A DNA stretch of 64,000 nt. It comes from CAZKCI01 sp964551475 (GTDB lineage Bacteria; Auribacterota; Erginobacteria; Erginobacterales; CAZKCI01). Each line of letters begins with the position of its first letter. Position 1 is the first letter of the stretch. Positions 9,178-17,705 of this stretch are shown piece by piece. Position numbers and translations under genes: made by a program. The stretch lies in NCBI GenBank assembly GCA_964551475.1, contig CAZKCI010000129.1, positions 1-64,000 of the forward strand, in the 5' to 3' direction. Under the pieces are notes generated by a model. It saw only the letters and a program-made list of their open reading frames with translations. It was not told where the DNA came from and did no database searches.

Positions 9178-9236
9178 ATCCAGCAGCCTCAACGGGGCTG
9201 AGTCCGGTAGCCCGGGGTGGCGCCGCCTGGGTTCGG
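9178..9236. repeat. Dispersed palindromic repeat, copy 2 (inverted)
   Basis: The reverse complement of this segment matches 49-115: the order 'accccgggctaccggactcagccccgttgaggctgctggata' follows the first copy base by base with a few changes. It sits between divergent secreted-protein genes, upstream of the leader at 9331. Confidence 0.7.
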
Positions 9237-9330
9237 GCGGGATTTTTTCCGCTCCGGTCAATCCTCTGTCCCGGAAATGTTCTTGATTGTATCTGTCCGG
9301 AGGAGAACAATATCGCTCAGTAGCTCATCA

Positions 9331-9427
9331 CCTTACCCCCGGGGGACATCATGAGCACGCAACTGGGGACATGAGGTTGGGGAGTTCTGGCCCGGCGCGG
9401 ATAGCGATATCCGGCCGGGTTTGCTTT
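9331..9427 (+). promoter_or_regulatory. Conserved leader RNA with terminator hairpin (family B, copy 1)
   Basis: The leader shows CCCC...GGGG pairing, 'ACTGGGGACATGAGGT', and then a perfect hairpin (9391-9419: CCCGGC-G-CGGATA, loop GCGA, TATCCG-GCCGGG) followed by a broken T-run. The same order of elements occurs before the genes starting at 19619, 50403 and 53561, and in weaker form before 34273 and 57058. It precedes the secreted protein starting at 9533. I infer an attenuator or riboswitch-like control element; no known class is recognised. Confidence 0.6.
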
Positions 9428-9532
9428 CGTCGGATCAGACGGCGCGGCTAAAAACTCCGTCGATTGACTGGAGTGCAGGAATGAACGGCCCGCAACGCGG
9501 ACACAATCGCGCTCAGCACGGGAGAAATGATC

Positions 9533-9961
9533 ATGAAAACATTGTGTTTCGCCCTGGCGGTGGCTCTGGTCGCCGGCGGCGCCCTTTTCGCGCAGGACAA
9601 ACCGGGAACAACGCCCTCCGCCACCGCGCAGGCGGTGGTGAAAGGGAAGACAATGCTCATCATGCAGGGGCGTTCTCCCCTCCCCCCGCCGAGCCCGACG
9701 GGAGACGTCGATGTATGCTTCAAATGCGGTGAGAGCATATTCAAAACGACATCGGGGGCGGACGGGACCTACTCCATAGAATTGCCGGCGGGCTCCTACC
9801 AGATCGGCTGGGTCGCGACGAACAAGGATGCGAAGGACGTCGATCCCTTCGACCGCTCTCGATCCCGACGGCCCCTCGGCAAAGAAACCACCGAGATCCA
9901 GGTCGAGGCGGGAAAGACCTACGAGCGCGATCTCCCCGTCTTGGTCATGGAGATCTACTGA
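9533..9961 (+). CDS. Small secreted protein with carboxypeptidase-regulatory-like (Ig-fold) domain
   Basis: A 142-residue protein with a clear signal peptide ('MKTLCFALAVALVAGGALFAQ'-type) and a single domain with the beta-sandwich signature 'GADGTYSIELPAGSYQIGW', as in carboxypeptidase regulatory-like or transthyretin-like domains. A 'CFKC' pair sits at about residue 63. The ATG at 9533 is preferred because GGGAG (9520-9524) is eight bases away; the ATG at 9527 is too close. It lies downstream of a family B leader and two bases before the ATG-rich start region of the next secreted protein, so the two are probably co-transcribed. Function is unknown. Confidence 0.7.
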   Translation: MKTLCFALAVALVAGGALFAQDKPGTTPSATAQAVVKGKTMLIMQGRSPLPPPSPTGDVDVCFKCGESIFKTTSGADGTYSIELPAGSYQIGWVATNKDAKDVDPFDRSRSRRPLGKETTEIQVEAGKTYERDLPVLVMEIY

Positions 9962-9978
9962 TCATGAGGAGGCAATCT

Positions 9979-11388
9979 ATGCCGCGGCATGATTTCCGAA
10001 ACACACCGAGACTGAGTCTGGTTCTTCTCCGCATCGCCGTCCTCGCCCTGGGAGTCGGAGCCGCCGTCAACAGCGGCTCCGGCCAGATCTTCGACCCCAC
10101 CCCGATCCCCGGGAAGAACCCCGGATGGAAACTCGTGTCGGTCACCGTCGACCCCCAGGGAAAATCGGGCGACAATGTCCCGGCGGCAAAATCGCTGCAA
10201 ATAACCAGGGGCAAGGTCACGATTCAGGTTAAGAACAGCACACTGGAAGCGACTTTTTCCGAGCCGCCCGTATTTGTCGGAGTAAATGACACGGCAACGA
10301 TGGAAGTCTCCACCAGTTATTCCGGGAACGACGACAATGTTTATATGAGCATTTTGTTTAACCTCAATGGCGCGTTTCATTCCGACAGCTACCAACCTCT
10401 CTCGTTGTCAGTCGGTTGCTTATCGAACAGTTCGTTTAAAAGAAACAGCGGCCACGAAACATTTATCATCACACCCGAGCGTGGATTTCCCGAAGCATCT
10501 ATTTACCCAGCAGTGTCCTATGGCGCCACCGAAATACCGTGGGCTTTCGAAGCAAAATATGTCTGGGTCGAGTCTTACTCCGCCGAGCCGACTCCGACCC
10601 CGCCCGGCGAGTGCGCGGAACTCCTCGATCGCTACTTGGCGGCGCGTTTCGAAGTGCTGATGCTGCAGGATCAGCTGGAACTGTGGCGGGGGCTCGAAGC
10701 CGACTACGAGCGCCAGTGGAATGCGCTTCGCGAGGAGGGATTCCTGAGCGGAGTGTTTGACGTCGCCAGCATGGTTCTGACCGGCGGAGCGAGCATCGGC
10801 GCTCAGGCGGAAAGGATGGCGCTTCTTCAGGCCGGGAAATTCACCGTGAAGTCGGCCGCCCGGATAGTCTTCGAGAGCGCCGCCAAGGCCTTGATGAAGG
10901 AATCGGCAAAGGAGTTCACGCTCTGGATGACCCAGGAAAAGGGCTGGGATCCCGTGAAACTGCTGGGCCAAAAGCCCCTGGAGGGGCCCGGAAAGAAGAT
11001 GATCGCGGCGGCGGCGGGCCAGTGGAAGCAACGGCAGATCATGGAGATGATCTGGCAAGGCAAGGGAAACTTCAGCGACCCGATCTTCAATAAGCTGCGA
11101 GCCGGCGGCGCGGGCTCTCTCCCCTTCTCGGCGCACGTGGAGGCGCAGTACGCCCAGGCCTGGTCCGAAGCCGCCGGCATCCTCTTGGACGCGGGTTTTG
11201 CCTGTTACGGCGCCTGGACCACGCACGGCAAACTGGAGGCCCTGCGGGACGCTCTCCGGCACATTCGCGACCGGCGGATCGTGCCGGCGGAAAGGAAGCT
11301 CAATCAAGCAAAACAGGACCTGGATGTCGCGAAGAACGCCTACGACGGGTGCCTGAAATTCCATCCCGAGGAGAAAATAAAACCATGA
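9979..11388 (+). CDS. Secreted protein of unknown function
   Basis: I do not recognise the family. The 469-residue product has a signal-like N-terminus (hydrophobic about residues 12-30). A beta-rich segment follows with 'NPGWKLVSVTVDPQGKSGDN'. A short Pro/Thr linker ('AEPTPTPPGECAEL') leads to an alpha-helical C-terminal half containing a glycine-rich hydrophobic stretch ('VASMVLTGGASIGAQAERM') and a C-terminal coiled-coil-like segment with two cysteines. The start at 9979 is chosen over 9964 because AGGAGG (9967-9972) lies six bases upstream. It is probably translated from the same mRNA as the preceding gene. The helical half resembles pore- or toxin-like modules only vaguely. Confidence 0.6.
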   Translation: MPRHDFRNTPRLSLVLLRIAVLALGVGAAVNSGSGQIFDPTPIPGKNPGWKLVSVTVDPQGKSGDNVPAAKSLQITRGKVTIQVKNSTLEATFSEPPVFVGVNDTATMEVSTSYSGNDDNVYMSILFNLNGAFHSDSYQPLSLSVGCLSNSSFKRNSGHETFIITPERGFPEASIYPAVSYGATEIPWAFEAKYVWVESYSAEPTPTPPGECAELLDRYLAARFEVLMLQDQLELWRGLEADYERQWNALREEGFLSGVFDVASMVLTGGASIGAQAERMALLQAGKFTVKSAARIVFESAAKALMKESAKEFTLWMTQEKGWDPVKLLGQKPLEGPGKKMIAAAAGQWKQRQIMEMIWQGKGNFSDPIFNKLRAGGAGSLPFSAHVEAQYAQAWSEAAGILLDAGFACYGAWTTHGKLEALRDALRHIRDRRIVPAERKLNQAKQDLDVAKNAYDGCLKFHPEEKIKP

Positions 11389-11541
11389 ACGAGCCGCGCG
11401 GCCTGCTTGCGCAATCGGCGTGCTCTGTTCTTTTCTTCGGTCTGACGGCGAGATGCGCGCCGATTTGAAACGGATACTGCAAACGGTGATATCGGAAGGA
11501 TGTCCTTGTTTCCCTTGTTTCCCTTGTCTACCCTGTAGACG

Positions 11542-12426
11542 ATGAGCGAACTGGAACAATATCTCAAGAGCCGCGCCTCTCTCATCGACGGCGCACTGGA
11601 CGATATCCTTCCGTCGGAGGAGGATCCCCCCTATCTCCTGCACCGGGCGATGCGTTACAGCGCGCTCGCGCCCGGGAAAAGGCTCCGCCCCGTTCTCTGC
11701 CTGGCGGGCGCCGAAGCGGTGGGGGGGTCCGCCGCCCCCGCGCTTAAAACCGCCTGCGCACTCGAGCTCATCCACGCCTACTCCCTCATCCACGACGATC
11801 TCCCGAGCATGGATAACGACGATTTCCGCCGCGGCCGCCCCACCTCCCACAAGGCGTTCGGCGAAGGGGTGGCCATACTCGCCGGCGACGCCCTCCTCAC
11901 GCTGGCTTTCGAAGTCCCCGCGGCCGACCCCCTCCTCACCGACCGCCAGTGCCGCCTGATCGTCGCCGAGCTGGCCCGGGCCGGCGGATCGCGCGGCATG
12001 GTCGGGGGGCAGGAGGCGGACCTCTGCACGCAGGGGAAGAAGGCAACGCGGGAAACGGTGGAGTTCATCCATTCCCGCAAGACCGGCGCCTTGCTGACCG
12101 CCGCCGTCGTCTGCGGGGGGATCGCCGGGAACGCCAACGCCTCCCAGCTCGCCGCCCTCACCGACTACGGCGCGAAGACGGGCCTCGCCTTCCAGATCAA
12201 GGACGATCTGCTGGACATCCAGGGGGATCCGAAGAAGCTGGGGAAGAGCGTCGGCCAGGACGCCGCGGCGAGCAAAGCCACCTATCCGGCCGTGGCGGGG
12301 ATCGAGGGGGCGCGGGATGAGGTTTCCCGCCTGGTCGCCGGGGCGCTCTCCTCCCTCGGCGCCTTGCCTGCGTCGGCCGATCCTCTCCGCTGGATCGCGC
12401 GGTTTGTCGAGGAAAGGGAAAGGTAA
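11542..12426 (+). CDS. ispA: Farnesyl/geranyl diphosphate synthase (polyprenyl synthetase family)
   Basis: A 294-residue trans-prenyltransferase that condenses isopentenyl diphosphate with allylic diphosphates for isoprenoid synthesis. The first aspartate-rich motif is 'LIHDDLPSMDNDD', with 'RRGRPTSHKAFGEG' after it. The second is 'FQIKDDLLDIQGDPKKLGKSVGQD'. 'GGQEADL' and 'HSRKTGALL' are also typical, and the length is normal for IspA. No Shine-Dalgarno is obvious; a short TTGTTTCCC-type repeat lies just upstream (11500-11535). The gene stands alone on the plus strand and converges on yjbQ. Confidence 0.93.
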   Translation: MSELEQYLKSRASLIDGALDDILPSEEDPPYLLHRAMRYSALAPGKRLRPVLCLAGAEAVGGSAAPALKTACALELIHAYSLIHDDLPSMDNDDFRRGRPTSHKAFGEGVAILAGDALLTLAFEVPAADPLLTDRQCRLIVAELARAGGSRGMVGGQEADLCTQGKKATRETVEFIHSRKTGALLTAAVVCGGIAGNANASQLAALTDYGAKTGLAFQIKDDLLDIQGDPKKLGKSVGQDAAASKATYPAVAGIEGARDEVSRLVAGALSSLGALPASADPLRWIARFVEERER

Positions 12427-12429
12427 GCG

Positions 12430-12503
12430 GTGAGCAGTAAGCGGTAAGCGGTGGACAGCAACTGCTCTCTCCATCACCACTTACTGCTTACCGCTCACTT
12501 TTT
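12430..12503. terminator. Long inverted repeat between ispA and yjbQ
   Basis: A 24-base arm starting GTGAGCAGTAAGC (12430) is nearly complementary to the arm ending GCTTACCGCTCAC (12475-12498), which is followed by TTTTT on the plus strand. It overlaps the stop codon of yjbQ. It is suited to bidirectional termination of two convergent genes. Confidence 0.6.
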
Positions 12504-12890
12504 CACCGTCCCCACCCACACCTTCCTCCGCCTCGGCCCGTCGAACTCGCAGAAAAAGATCCCCTGCCAGGTCCCCAGGGCCAGATCCCCATTCTCCACC
12601 GGGACGATCACCGAGGAGCCCATCAGGGACGCCTTGACGTGCGCGTCGGCGTTGCCTTCGCTATGGGCATAGCCCGCTCCCGCCGGGACGAGGCGGGAGA
12701 GAACCGCCTGCATGTCCGCGGTGACGTCGGGATCGGCGTTCTCGTTGATCGTGATCCCGGCGGTGGTGTGCGGGACAAAGACCAGGCAGAGGCCGTCTGC
12801 CATCCCCGCTTTCCCGACCGCTTCCCGGATCGAGGCGGTGATATCGATCATCTGCGACCGGCGCGTGGTGGTGACGTCTATGGCTATCAT
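12495..12890 (-). CDS. YjbQ/UPF0047 family protein (secondary thiamine-phosphate synthase-like)
   Basis: A 131-residue single-domain protein. The family hallmarks are 'FVPHTTAGITINENADPDV' near the middle, 'GNADAHVKASLMGSS' and the C-terminal 'LGTWQGIFFCEFDGPRRRKVWV'. Members have weak thiamine-phosphate synthase activity in vitro; the physiological role is unsettled. Its start lies six bases after the hypB stop, so it is the last gene of a minus-strand run rnz-hypA-hypB-yjbQ. Confidence 0.9.
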   Translation of the reverse strand: MIAIDVTTTRRSQMIDITASIREAVGKAGMADGLCLVFVPHTTAGITINENADPDVTADMQAVLSRLVPAGAGYAHSEGNADAHVKASLMGSSVIVPVENGDLALGTWQGIFFCEFDGPRRRKVWVGTVKK

Positions 12891-12895
12891 TTCCT

Positions 12896-13552
12896 TCAGC
12901 CTTCAGTCTTCAGCCTTGATTTCAGCCACTCCGCCCACTCCCTCGTCCCCTCCCCCGACCGGCAGGAAACCTCGATCACGCGGAGGCCGGGATTGATCTT
13001 CTTCACCGCACCATAAAACGCCCGGAGGCGGAAATCGCTTCCCGGAAGAAGGTCGATCTTGTTGAGGAGCAGGACGGAGGCCTCGCGGAAAAGGAGGGGA
13101 TATTTCTCCGGCTTGTCGTCGCCCTCGGCCACCGAGAGCACGCCGACCTTGGCCGCCTCCCCGAGGTCGAAGTTGACCGGGCAGACCAGGTTCCCGATGT
13201 TTTCAATGATCAGAAGGTCGGCCCGGTCGAGCGGGAGTTTCCGGGCGGCGGAGCTGATCATTCGCGGCGTGAGATGGCAGCCTCGCCCGGTGTTGACCTG
13301 GACGACGGGAATCTTGAGCTTCCTCAGGCGCCGGGCGTCCTTGTCCGTGGCCAGGTCTCCCTCGATCACCGCCATGCGCAATCTTTGGGCGAGGCGACGG
13401 TGCGCGGCCTCGATCAGCGAGGTTTTGCCGCAGCCGGGCGAGCCGATCAGGTTGAGGGCGACCACACCCCGGCGGGAAAAGTAGCGGCGGTTGGAATTCG
13501 CCTGCCGGTTCTCCTTCTCCAGGACGTCCCTTTTGAGTACGACTCTGACCAT
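12896..13552 (-). CDS. hypB: Hydrogenase/urease nickel incorporation GTPase HypB
   Basis: A 218-residue SIMIBI-class GTPase that delivers nickel to [NiFe]-hydrogenase. Walker A is 'GSPGCGKTSL'. 'EGDLATDKDARRL' and 'QVNTGRGCHL' (metal-site region), 'ENIGNLVCP' and 'NKIDLLP' follow in the usual order. The start at 13552 was chosen because GGAGG precedes it; the frame could extend to 13600 but without support. No N-terminal histidine-rich or CxxCGC nickel-storage segment is present. It is paired with hypA; no hydrogenase structural gene is in the window. Confidence 0.93.
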   Translation of the reverse strand: MVRVVLKRDVLEKENRQANSNRRYFSRRGVVALNLIGSPGCGKTSLIEAAHRRLAQRLRMAVIEGDLATDKDARRLRKLKIPVVQVNTGRGCHLTPRMISSAARKLPLDRADLLIIENIGNLVCPVNFDLGEAAKVGVLSVAEGDDKPEKYPLLFREASVLLLNKIDLLPGSDFRLRAFYGAVKKINPGLRVIEVSCRSGEGTREWAEWLKSRLKTEG

Positions 13553-13615
13553 ATTTCCTCCCGATATATCATTCGTGCTGGAAATATGTGGGAGGGGCAT
13601 TCCTGCCCCGATCCT

Positions 13616-13957
13616 TTATTTGCGATCTCCATCGATAAAGTCGATGAAGAGCTCCTTCCCCGCAACAATGTCGATATTCCCGCTGCGGCAGGACGGGCAG
13701 GCGGCGATAAAACCTTCCGCCTCCTTCCCGCAGTCACGGCATCTGACCCGCACGCCCACCGTATCGATCCGGAGCTTCGCTCCCCGGACCGGCGTTGAGT
13801 CGGCCAACAGAGAGAAGGCTTCCCGGAGGGTCTCCGGGACAATCTGGCGCAGGACGCCCACCTTCAAGGCCACCGTCCGCACACGGATCAGCTTTTCCCT
13901 CGTGAGAACGCCCCTCAACTGGCGGATGAGGTTTTCGGCGATGGCCAGCTCGTGCAT
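13616..13957 (-). CDS. hypA: Hydrogenase maturation nickel metallochaperone HypA
   Basis: A 113-residue protein starting 'MHELAIAENL'; His2 is the usual nickel ligand of HypA. The zinc-binding loop has two cysteine pairs, 'CRDCGKEAEG' and 'CPSCRSGNI' (about residues 73-95). The length is typical. It lies between rnz and hypB on the minus strand and would pass nickel to HypB or the hydrogenase precursor. Confidence 0.93.
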   Translation of the reverse strand: MHELAIAENLIRQLRGVLTREKLIRVRTVALKVGVLRQIVPETLREAFSLLADSTPVRGAKLRIDTVGVRVRCRDCGKEAEGFIAACPSCRSGNIDIVAGKELFIDFIDGDRK

Positions 13958-13993
13958 TCCCGGATGATCCCTGAAAATCGGCCCCCAAGACGC

Positions 13994-14908
13994 TCAGTCT
14001 TTGAGGCTGATGTCGAAAGCGTCCAGATCGCGGGCCACCCGCGTGTCGGGGAAGACCGAGCGCGATTCGTCGACCAGAGTCTTGACCGCCTGGTAGCGCG
14101 GGCTGATGTGGACCAGAACGAGCTTCCCGACGCCCGCCGCCTTCGCCACCTCCGCCGCTTCCCGGGCGGTCGAATGCCCCCTCTCCCGCGCCTCCTCCTT
14201 CATCAGGTCGTCGAACATCCCGTCGTGGAGAAGAAGGTCCGCCCCCCGGGCGAACTCGATGCCGCCGGGGAACGGGCGGGTGTCGACCATGTAGACAAAA
14301 GTCCGCCCCGCGCGCGGGGGGCCGAGGATCTCATCGGGCTTCACCGTCCGCCCGTCCGGAAGAGCGACTTCCCTCCCCGATTGGATCTCCTTGTAGAGCG
14401 GCCCCGGCGGGATCCCGAGCGCGCGGGCCTTCTCCAGGTCGAACCGCCCGGGACGGTCCTTCTCGCGCAGGCGATAGGCGAGCGTGAAAACCCGGTGGCG
14501 GACGGGAAGGGCCTCCAGGAAATACTCCTTCTCCTCCCGGATCAGGCCGCCGGCGGAGATCTCGCGGATCTCCAGCGGATAGGCGACGCCGAACTTGAGG
14601 TGCCTGCGGCTGGAGTCCACGTAATCGGCCACGCCCGGCGGCCCGTAGATGAAGAGCGGCGCCGTGCGCTCTCCCATGGACATCGTCATCAGGAGACCGG
14701 CCAGTCCGATGATGTGGTCGCCGTGGAGGTGGGAGATCAGGATCGACGACAGGCGCGCCCAGCCCAGGTGCGAGCGGCCGAGCTGAAGCTGCGTCCCCTC
14801 CCCGCAGTCGAAGATGAACATCTCGCCTTCGCGCAGGAGGGCGACGGAGGGAAGCATCCTTTTCTCGGTCGGAAACGCTCCGCCCGACCCCAATACCACC
14901 GCTCTCAT
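13994..14908 (-). CDS. rnz: Ribonuclease Z (tRNA 3'-processing endonuclease)
   Basis: A 304-residue metallo-beta-lactamase fold enzyme that cleaves the 3' trailer of tRNA precursors. Zinc ligands are in 'SHLHGDHIIGLAGLL' (about residue 60). 'GHSTAREAAEVAKAAG' and 'LVHISPRY' are the tRNase Z signatures near the C-terminus, and 'VYMVDTRPF' fits the metal-ligand Asp strand. The length matches the short bacterial form. It is the first gene of the minus-strand cluster, divergent from the YihY gene. Confidence 0.92.
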   Translation of the reverse strand: MRAVVLGSGGAFPTEKRMLPSVALLREGEMFIFDCGEGTQLQLGRSHLGWARLSSILISHLHGDHIIGLAGLLMTMSMGERTAPLFIYGPPGVADYVDSSRRHLKFGVAYPLEIREISAGGLIREEKEYFLEALPVRHRVFTLAYRLREKDRPGRFDLEKARALGIPPGPLYKEIQSGREVALPDGRTVKPDEILGPPRAGRTFVYMVDTRPFPGGIEFARGADLLLHDGMFDDLMKEEARERGHSTAREAAEVAKAAGVGKLVLVHISPRYQAVKTLVDESRSVFPDTRVARDLDAFDISLKD

Positions 14909-15067
14909 GGCCTGATTATGCTATCGGCGGCGGGGTCCGTCAACATCCGTCGCCGGGCGTCAGCCGGCATGGCGGCAGTCTTCTCTCGATACGGATTTTC
15001 TTTGCCTCTCCCGGCCCGGAGACATTACTATCCTTATCCGTAAGCCGGCGCTGGCAGGAGACGTCGA

Positions 15068-16468
15068 ATGACCGCGGGGAAAACCAGAAAACCTTCCTTC
15101 CTGGAAAGATACACCGCGTTTTTCACCCGCGATATCTGGACGCTCGAGCTGTCCGCCCTCTCCTGGGCGGCCCGGATCCTGGTCCGTTTCATCCGGATCG
15201 TCTACATCGTCGTCCGCGGATTCATCAAGGACAACTGCCCGCTCAGGGCGTCGGCGCTCACCTACGTCACCATCCTTTCCCTGGTCCCCCTCCTCGCCTT
15301 CGCCTTTTCCCTGGCCAAGGCCTTCAAGGCGGACCTGACACCCCTCCAGAGCTGGATCGTGGAGAACATCGCCCTGGGGAACCTCGAGATCGGCAACCGC
15401 ATCTTCGACTACGTCAGCAACATCAACGCCGCCACCCTGGGGCCGCTCGCGCTGGCCATACTCATCTTCTCCATCATCTCGGTGATGAGCAACATCGAGT
15501 CCTCCTTCAACCAGATCTGGGGCGCTCCCCGGGGGCGCACGCCCTGGCGGATGTTCACCGACTATCTGAGCGTCTTGATCGTCTCCCCCCTGCTGGTCCT
15601 GGCCGGGATCGGCGTCACGGGAACGCTCCACTCCCAGGCCACGGTGGTCGCCCTCATGAAGTACGAGATCTTCCGGACCGCCTGGGTGACCGTCTTCCGG
15701 ATCGCCTCCTTCCTCCTCCCCTGCCTCGGCTTCACCTTCCTGTACGTTTTCATGCCCAACACCAAGGTCCGGGCAAAGGCGGCCGTCGTCGGGGGCGTCC
15801 TGGGCGGGTTGGCCTGGCAGCTGGCCCTCTGGGGATACGTCACGCTCCAGGTGGGAGCGGCCGGCTACACCCGGCTCTACGGCGCCATGGCCGTGGTCTT
15901 CATCAACCTGGTCTGGTTCTACATCAGCTGGCTCATCGTCCTCCTCGGCTCCGAGGTCTCCTTCGCCGTGCAGAACGTGAACACCTACGAGTGGGAAGGG
16001 GCGGCGCTCGACTCGAGCTGGGCCTACCAGGAGCTGGTGGCGCTGAACATCCTCATGCGGATCAGCCGGCGTTTCCTCATCGGAGGGAAACCCCTGACCG
16101 CGGAGGAGCTCTCGAACAGCCTGTGCGTGCCCGTCCGCCTGGTCAATCTCCTCCTCCACCAGATGGCCGAGGGCGGCCTCCTCAACGAGCTCATGGGCGG
16201 GCGGGGGCGGACGTTCCAGCCCGCCCAGGACCTGCACCGCCTGAATGTCGCCAAGGTGCTCTCGGTCCTGCGCAACGCCGGCGGATCGGAGGCGATCCCT
16301 CCCCATCTCAACGAATCGCCCGCGGTCGGCCGCCTGCGCGAGCGCATCCTGAAGGCCGTCCAGGACGCGGGGGGATCGACAACGTTGGAGGAACTGGTCC
16401 GCGAGGAGGAAGCCGGGACTGTTGCCGCGGAAGGCGGGGCTGGTATTTCGTCTTCCGCCGGGGGATGA
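15068..16468 (+). CDS. YihY/BrkB-family inner membrane protein with C-terminal winged-helix-like domain
   Basis: A 466-residue polytopic membrane protein with about six transmembrane segments between residues 45 and 310. The family signatures are 'DNCPLRASALTYVTILSLVPLLA' near the N-terminus and 'LYGAMAVVFINLVWFYISWLIVLLGSE' near the end of the membrane domain. A soluble tail (about residues 325-420) resembles a winged helix ('EELSNSLCVPVRLVNLLLHQMAEGGLL'). The old name 'ribonuclease BN' for this family is erroneous. AGGAG lies seven bases before the ATG. The stop overlaps the start of the next small frame as ATGA. Confidence 0.88.
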   Translation: MTAGKTRKPSFLERYTAFFTRDIWTLELSALSWAARILVRFIRIVYIVVRGFIKDNCPLRASALTYVTILSLVPLLAFAFSLAKAFKADLTPLQSWIVENIALGNLEIGNRIFDYVSNINAATLGPLALAILIFSIISVMSNIESSFNQIWGAPRGRTPWRMFTDYLSVLIVSPLLVLAGIGVTGTLHSQATVVALMKYEIFRTAWVTVFRIASFLLPCLGFTFLYVFMPNTKVRAKAAVVGGVLGGLAWQLALWGYVTLQVGAAGYTRLYGAMAVVFINLVWFYISWLIVLLGSEVSFAVQNVNTYEWEGAALDSSWAYQELVALNILMRISRRFLIGGKPLTAEELSNSLCVPVRLVNLLLHQMAEGGLLNELMGGRGRTFQPAQDLHRLNVAKVLSVLRNAGGSEAIPPHLNESPAVGRLRERILKAVQDAGGSTTLEELVREEEAGTVAAEGGAGISSSAGG

Positions 16469-16728
16469 CGATAGGGGTCCATGCCTTCGAACCATTCGCC
16501 GGACGGATGATGGGGATGGCTATCGGCACACCCCAAGTGGAGGTCTGGATGACGCTCGGCCGCCTCGAACGTCGGGGCGCGCTGAAATATCCACCCCACA
16601 AGGGATACCATGTCGCAAATAACCCCAGTCGGAAGATCTATTTGGAATACAAAAACGAGCGCCTATCCGCGATCCGGGTGTATAAGAAAGACTCCCTGGG
16701 ATTGAAATATGAGTGGTTGGGGCATTGA
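16465..16728 (+). CDS. Small hypothetical protein coupled to the YihY gene
   Basis: An 87-residue frame whose ATG overlaps the YihY stop (ATGA at 16465-16468), suggesting translational coupling. The sequence is mildly basic, with 'LGRLERRGALKYPP' and 'KIYLEYKNERLSAIRVYKKDSLGLKYEW', which reads like real protein with a beta-rich end. I do not recognise a family; it may be a remnant of a longer gene. Confidence 0.4.
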   Translation: MTIGVHAFEPFAGRMMGMAIGTPQVEVWMTLGRLERRGALKYPPHKGYHVANNPSRKIYLEYKNERLSAIRVYKKDSLGLKYEWLGH

Positions 16729-16897
16729 TCACAGTCACTCGCAAACAAAGCAGTTCGCGACTGATTGGGATGAAGTTCAATCGATATCAAGCGGTTCCCC
16801 TGACGGCTGAAAATTCGCCACCGTGTATTCCCTCCCTCTCTCCTCCTGACCTGCCCCCATTGTTTGGGCCACTTCGAATGTTAGTCTCCCACGGCTT

Positions 16898-17543
16898 TTG
16901 GTTCATGACTTGAATAATCTTATCCAGGGACTCAGCGGAGGCATTGATATTCTTAGTCACCAGCGAAAAACAGGTGCCTCCAAAGGTGCCCAGCTGATCG
17001 ACATGTCCCTCAAGCGTATGAGCCAACTGGTGGATGGCATCATCCGTTACGAGAAGCTGACCTCGGTGGAGAAGATCGAGCGCGTGGCACATGATTTGAG
17101 CGAGATCGCGCGGGAAGCCGTAGCCAATCTCGCAGCGGCGGCGGCCCGGAAAAGTCATCGCCTGGTGATGGAATTATCTTCGCTCCCCGCCGTGGTTTGG
17201 GGAGACAAGCTTCTCCTCCTCGATGCAGCCGTCAATGTGATCTCGAACGCCATCAAGTATACCCCCCCCCGGCGGCCGGATCACCGTCCGCACGGAGGCG
17301 GGGGCGGACGAGTCGGTCCTCGAGATCGAGGACACCGGCCCTGGCATTGCCCCGGAAAATCATGAGAAGATTTTCCGCCCGTTTATCCGTCTGCTGGCGT
17401 CCGAGAAGGAGAAGGGGACCGGCCTGGGCCTGAACTTGGTCAAGACGATCATTGACCGCCACGGAGGGACCGTCTCGGTGCGTAGCTCCCCCGGACGAGG
17501 GGCCGTTTTTTCCATCCGCCTTCCGTCGCCGCCGGCCTTGTGA
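16898..17543 (+). pseudogene. Sensor histidine kinase remnant, truncated and frameshifted
   Basis: The first frame has an H-box-like 'VHDLNNLIQGLSGGIDIL', a dimerisation helix and the N box 'NVISNAIKYTPP'. The same protein continues one frame over with 'LEIEDTGPGIAPENHEKIF' (G1), 'GTGLGLNLVKTIIDRHGG' (G2) and a normal end at 17543. The break lies in a run of nine C (about 17264-17273). Removing one C restores 'YTPPGGRITVRT'. No sensor domain or good start exists upstream (a stop codon lies at about 16881), so the gene is also 5'-truncated. The C-run indel may be biological or a sequencing error. Confidence 0.8.
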
Positions 17544-17705
17544 ACCCTGCCCGATTAATTCGCGAAGATCCTACGATTTTCGCGGATTATCCGGATCAGG
17601 GATATTCCCCTGCGCCTAGAAGTTGCACATGCGCCGAGAAGTCGCTTGAAATGTAGCAATGGGAAGAATAGTCTGATTAGCTTTCCCAATCCAGGGAGGT
17701 GAAGA

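Noticed and set aside
9331..9427. Known c-di-GMP-I (GEMM) riboswitch before surface genes
   Set aside because: The hallmark 'CACGCACAGGGCAAACC' and 'GCAAAGCC' segments are absent; only a vague likeness ('CACGCAACTGGGG') occurs in one copy.
10420..12480. Long 686-codon minus-strand frame
   Set aside because: It lies antisense to the secreted protein gene and ispA, both with clear protein features. The composition is that of a high-GC shadow frame.
13994..14908. Beta-lactamase or generic MBL hydrolase
   Set aside because: The HLHGDH motif together with GHSTA and 'LVHISPRY' identifies tRNase Z.
14960..16495. Long 511-codon minus-strand frame, rich in Glu, Gly and Asp
   Set aside because: Antisense to the YihY gene; a by-product of GC-rich third codon positions.
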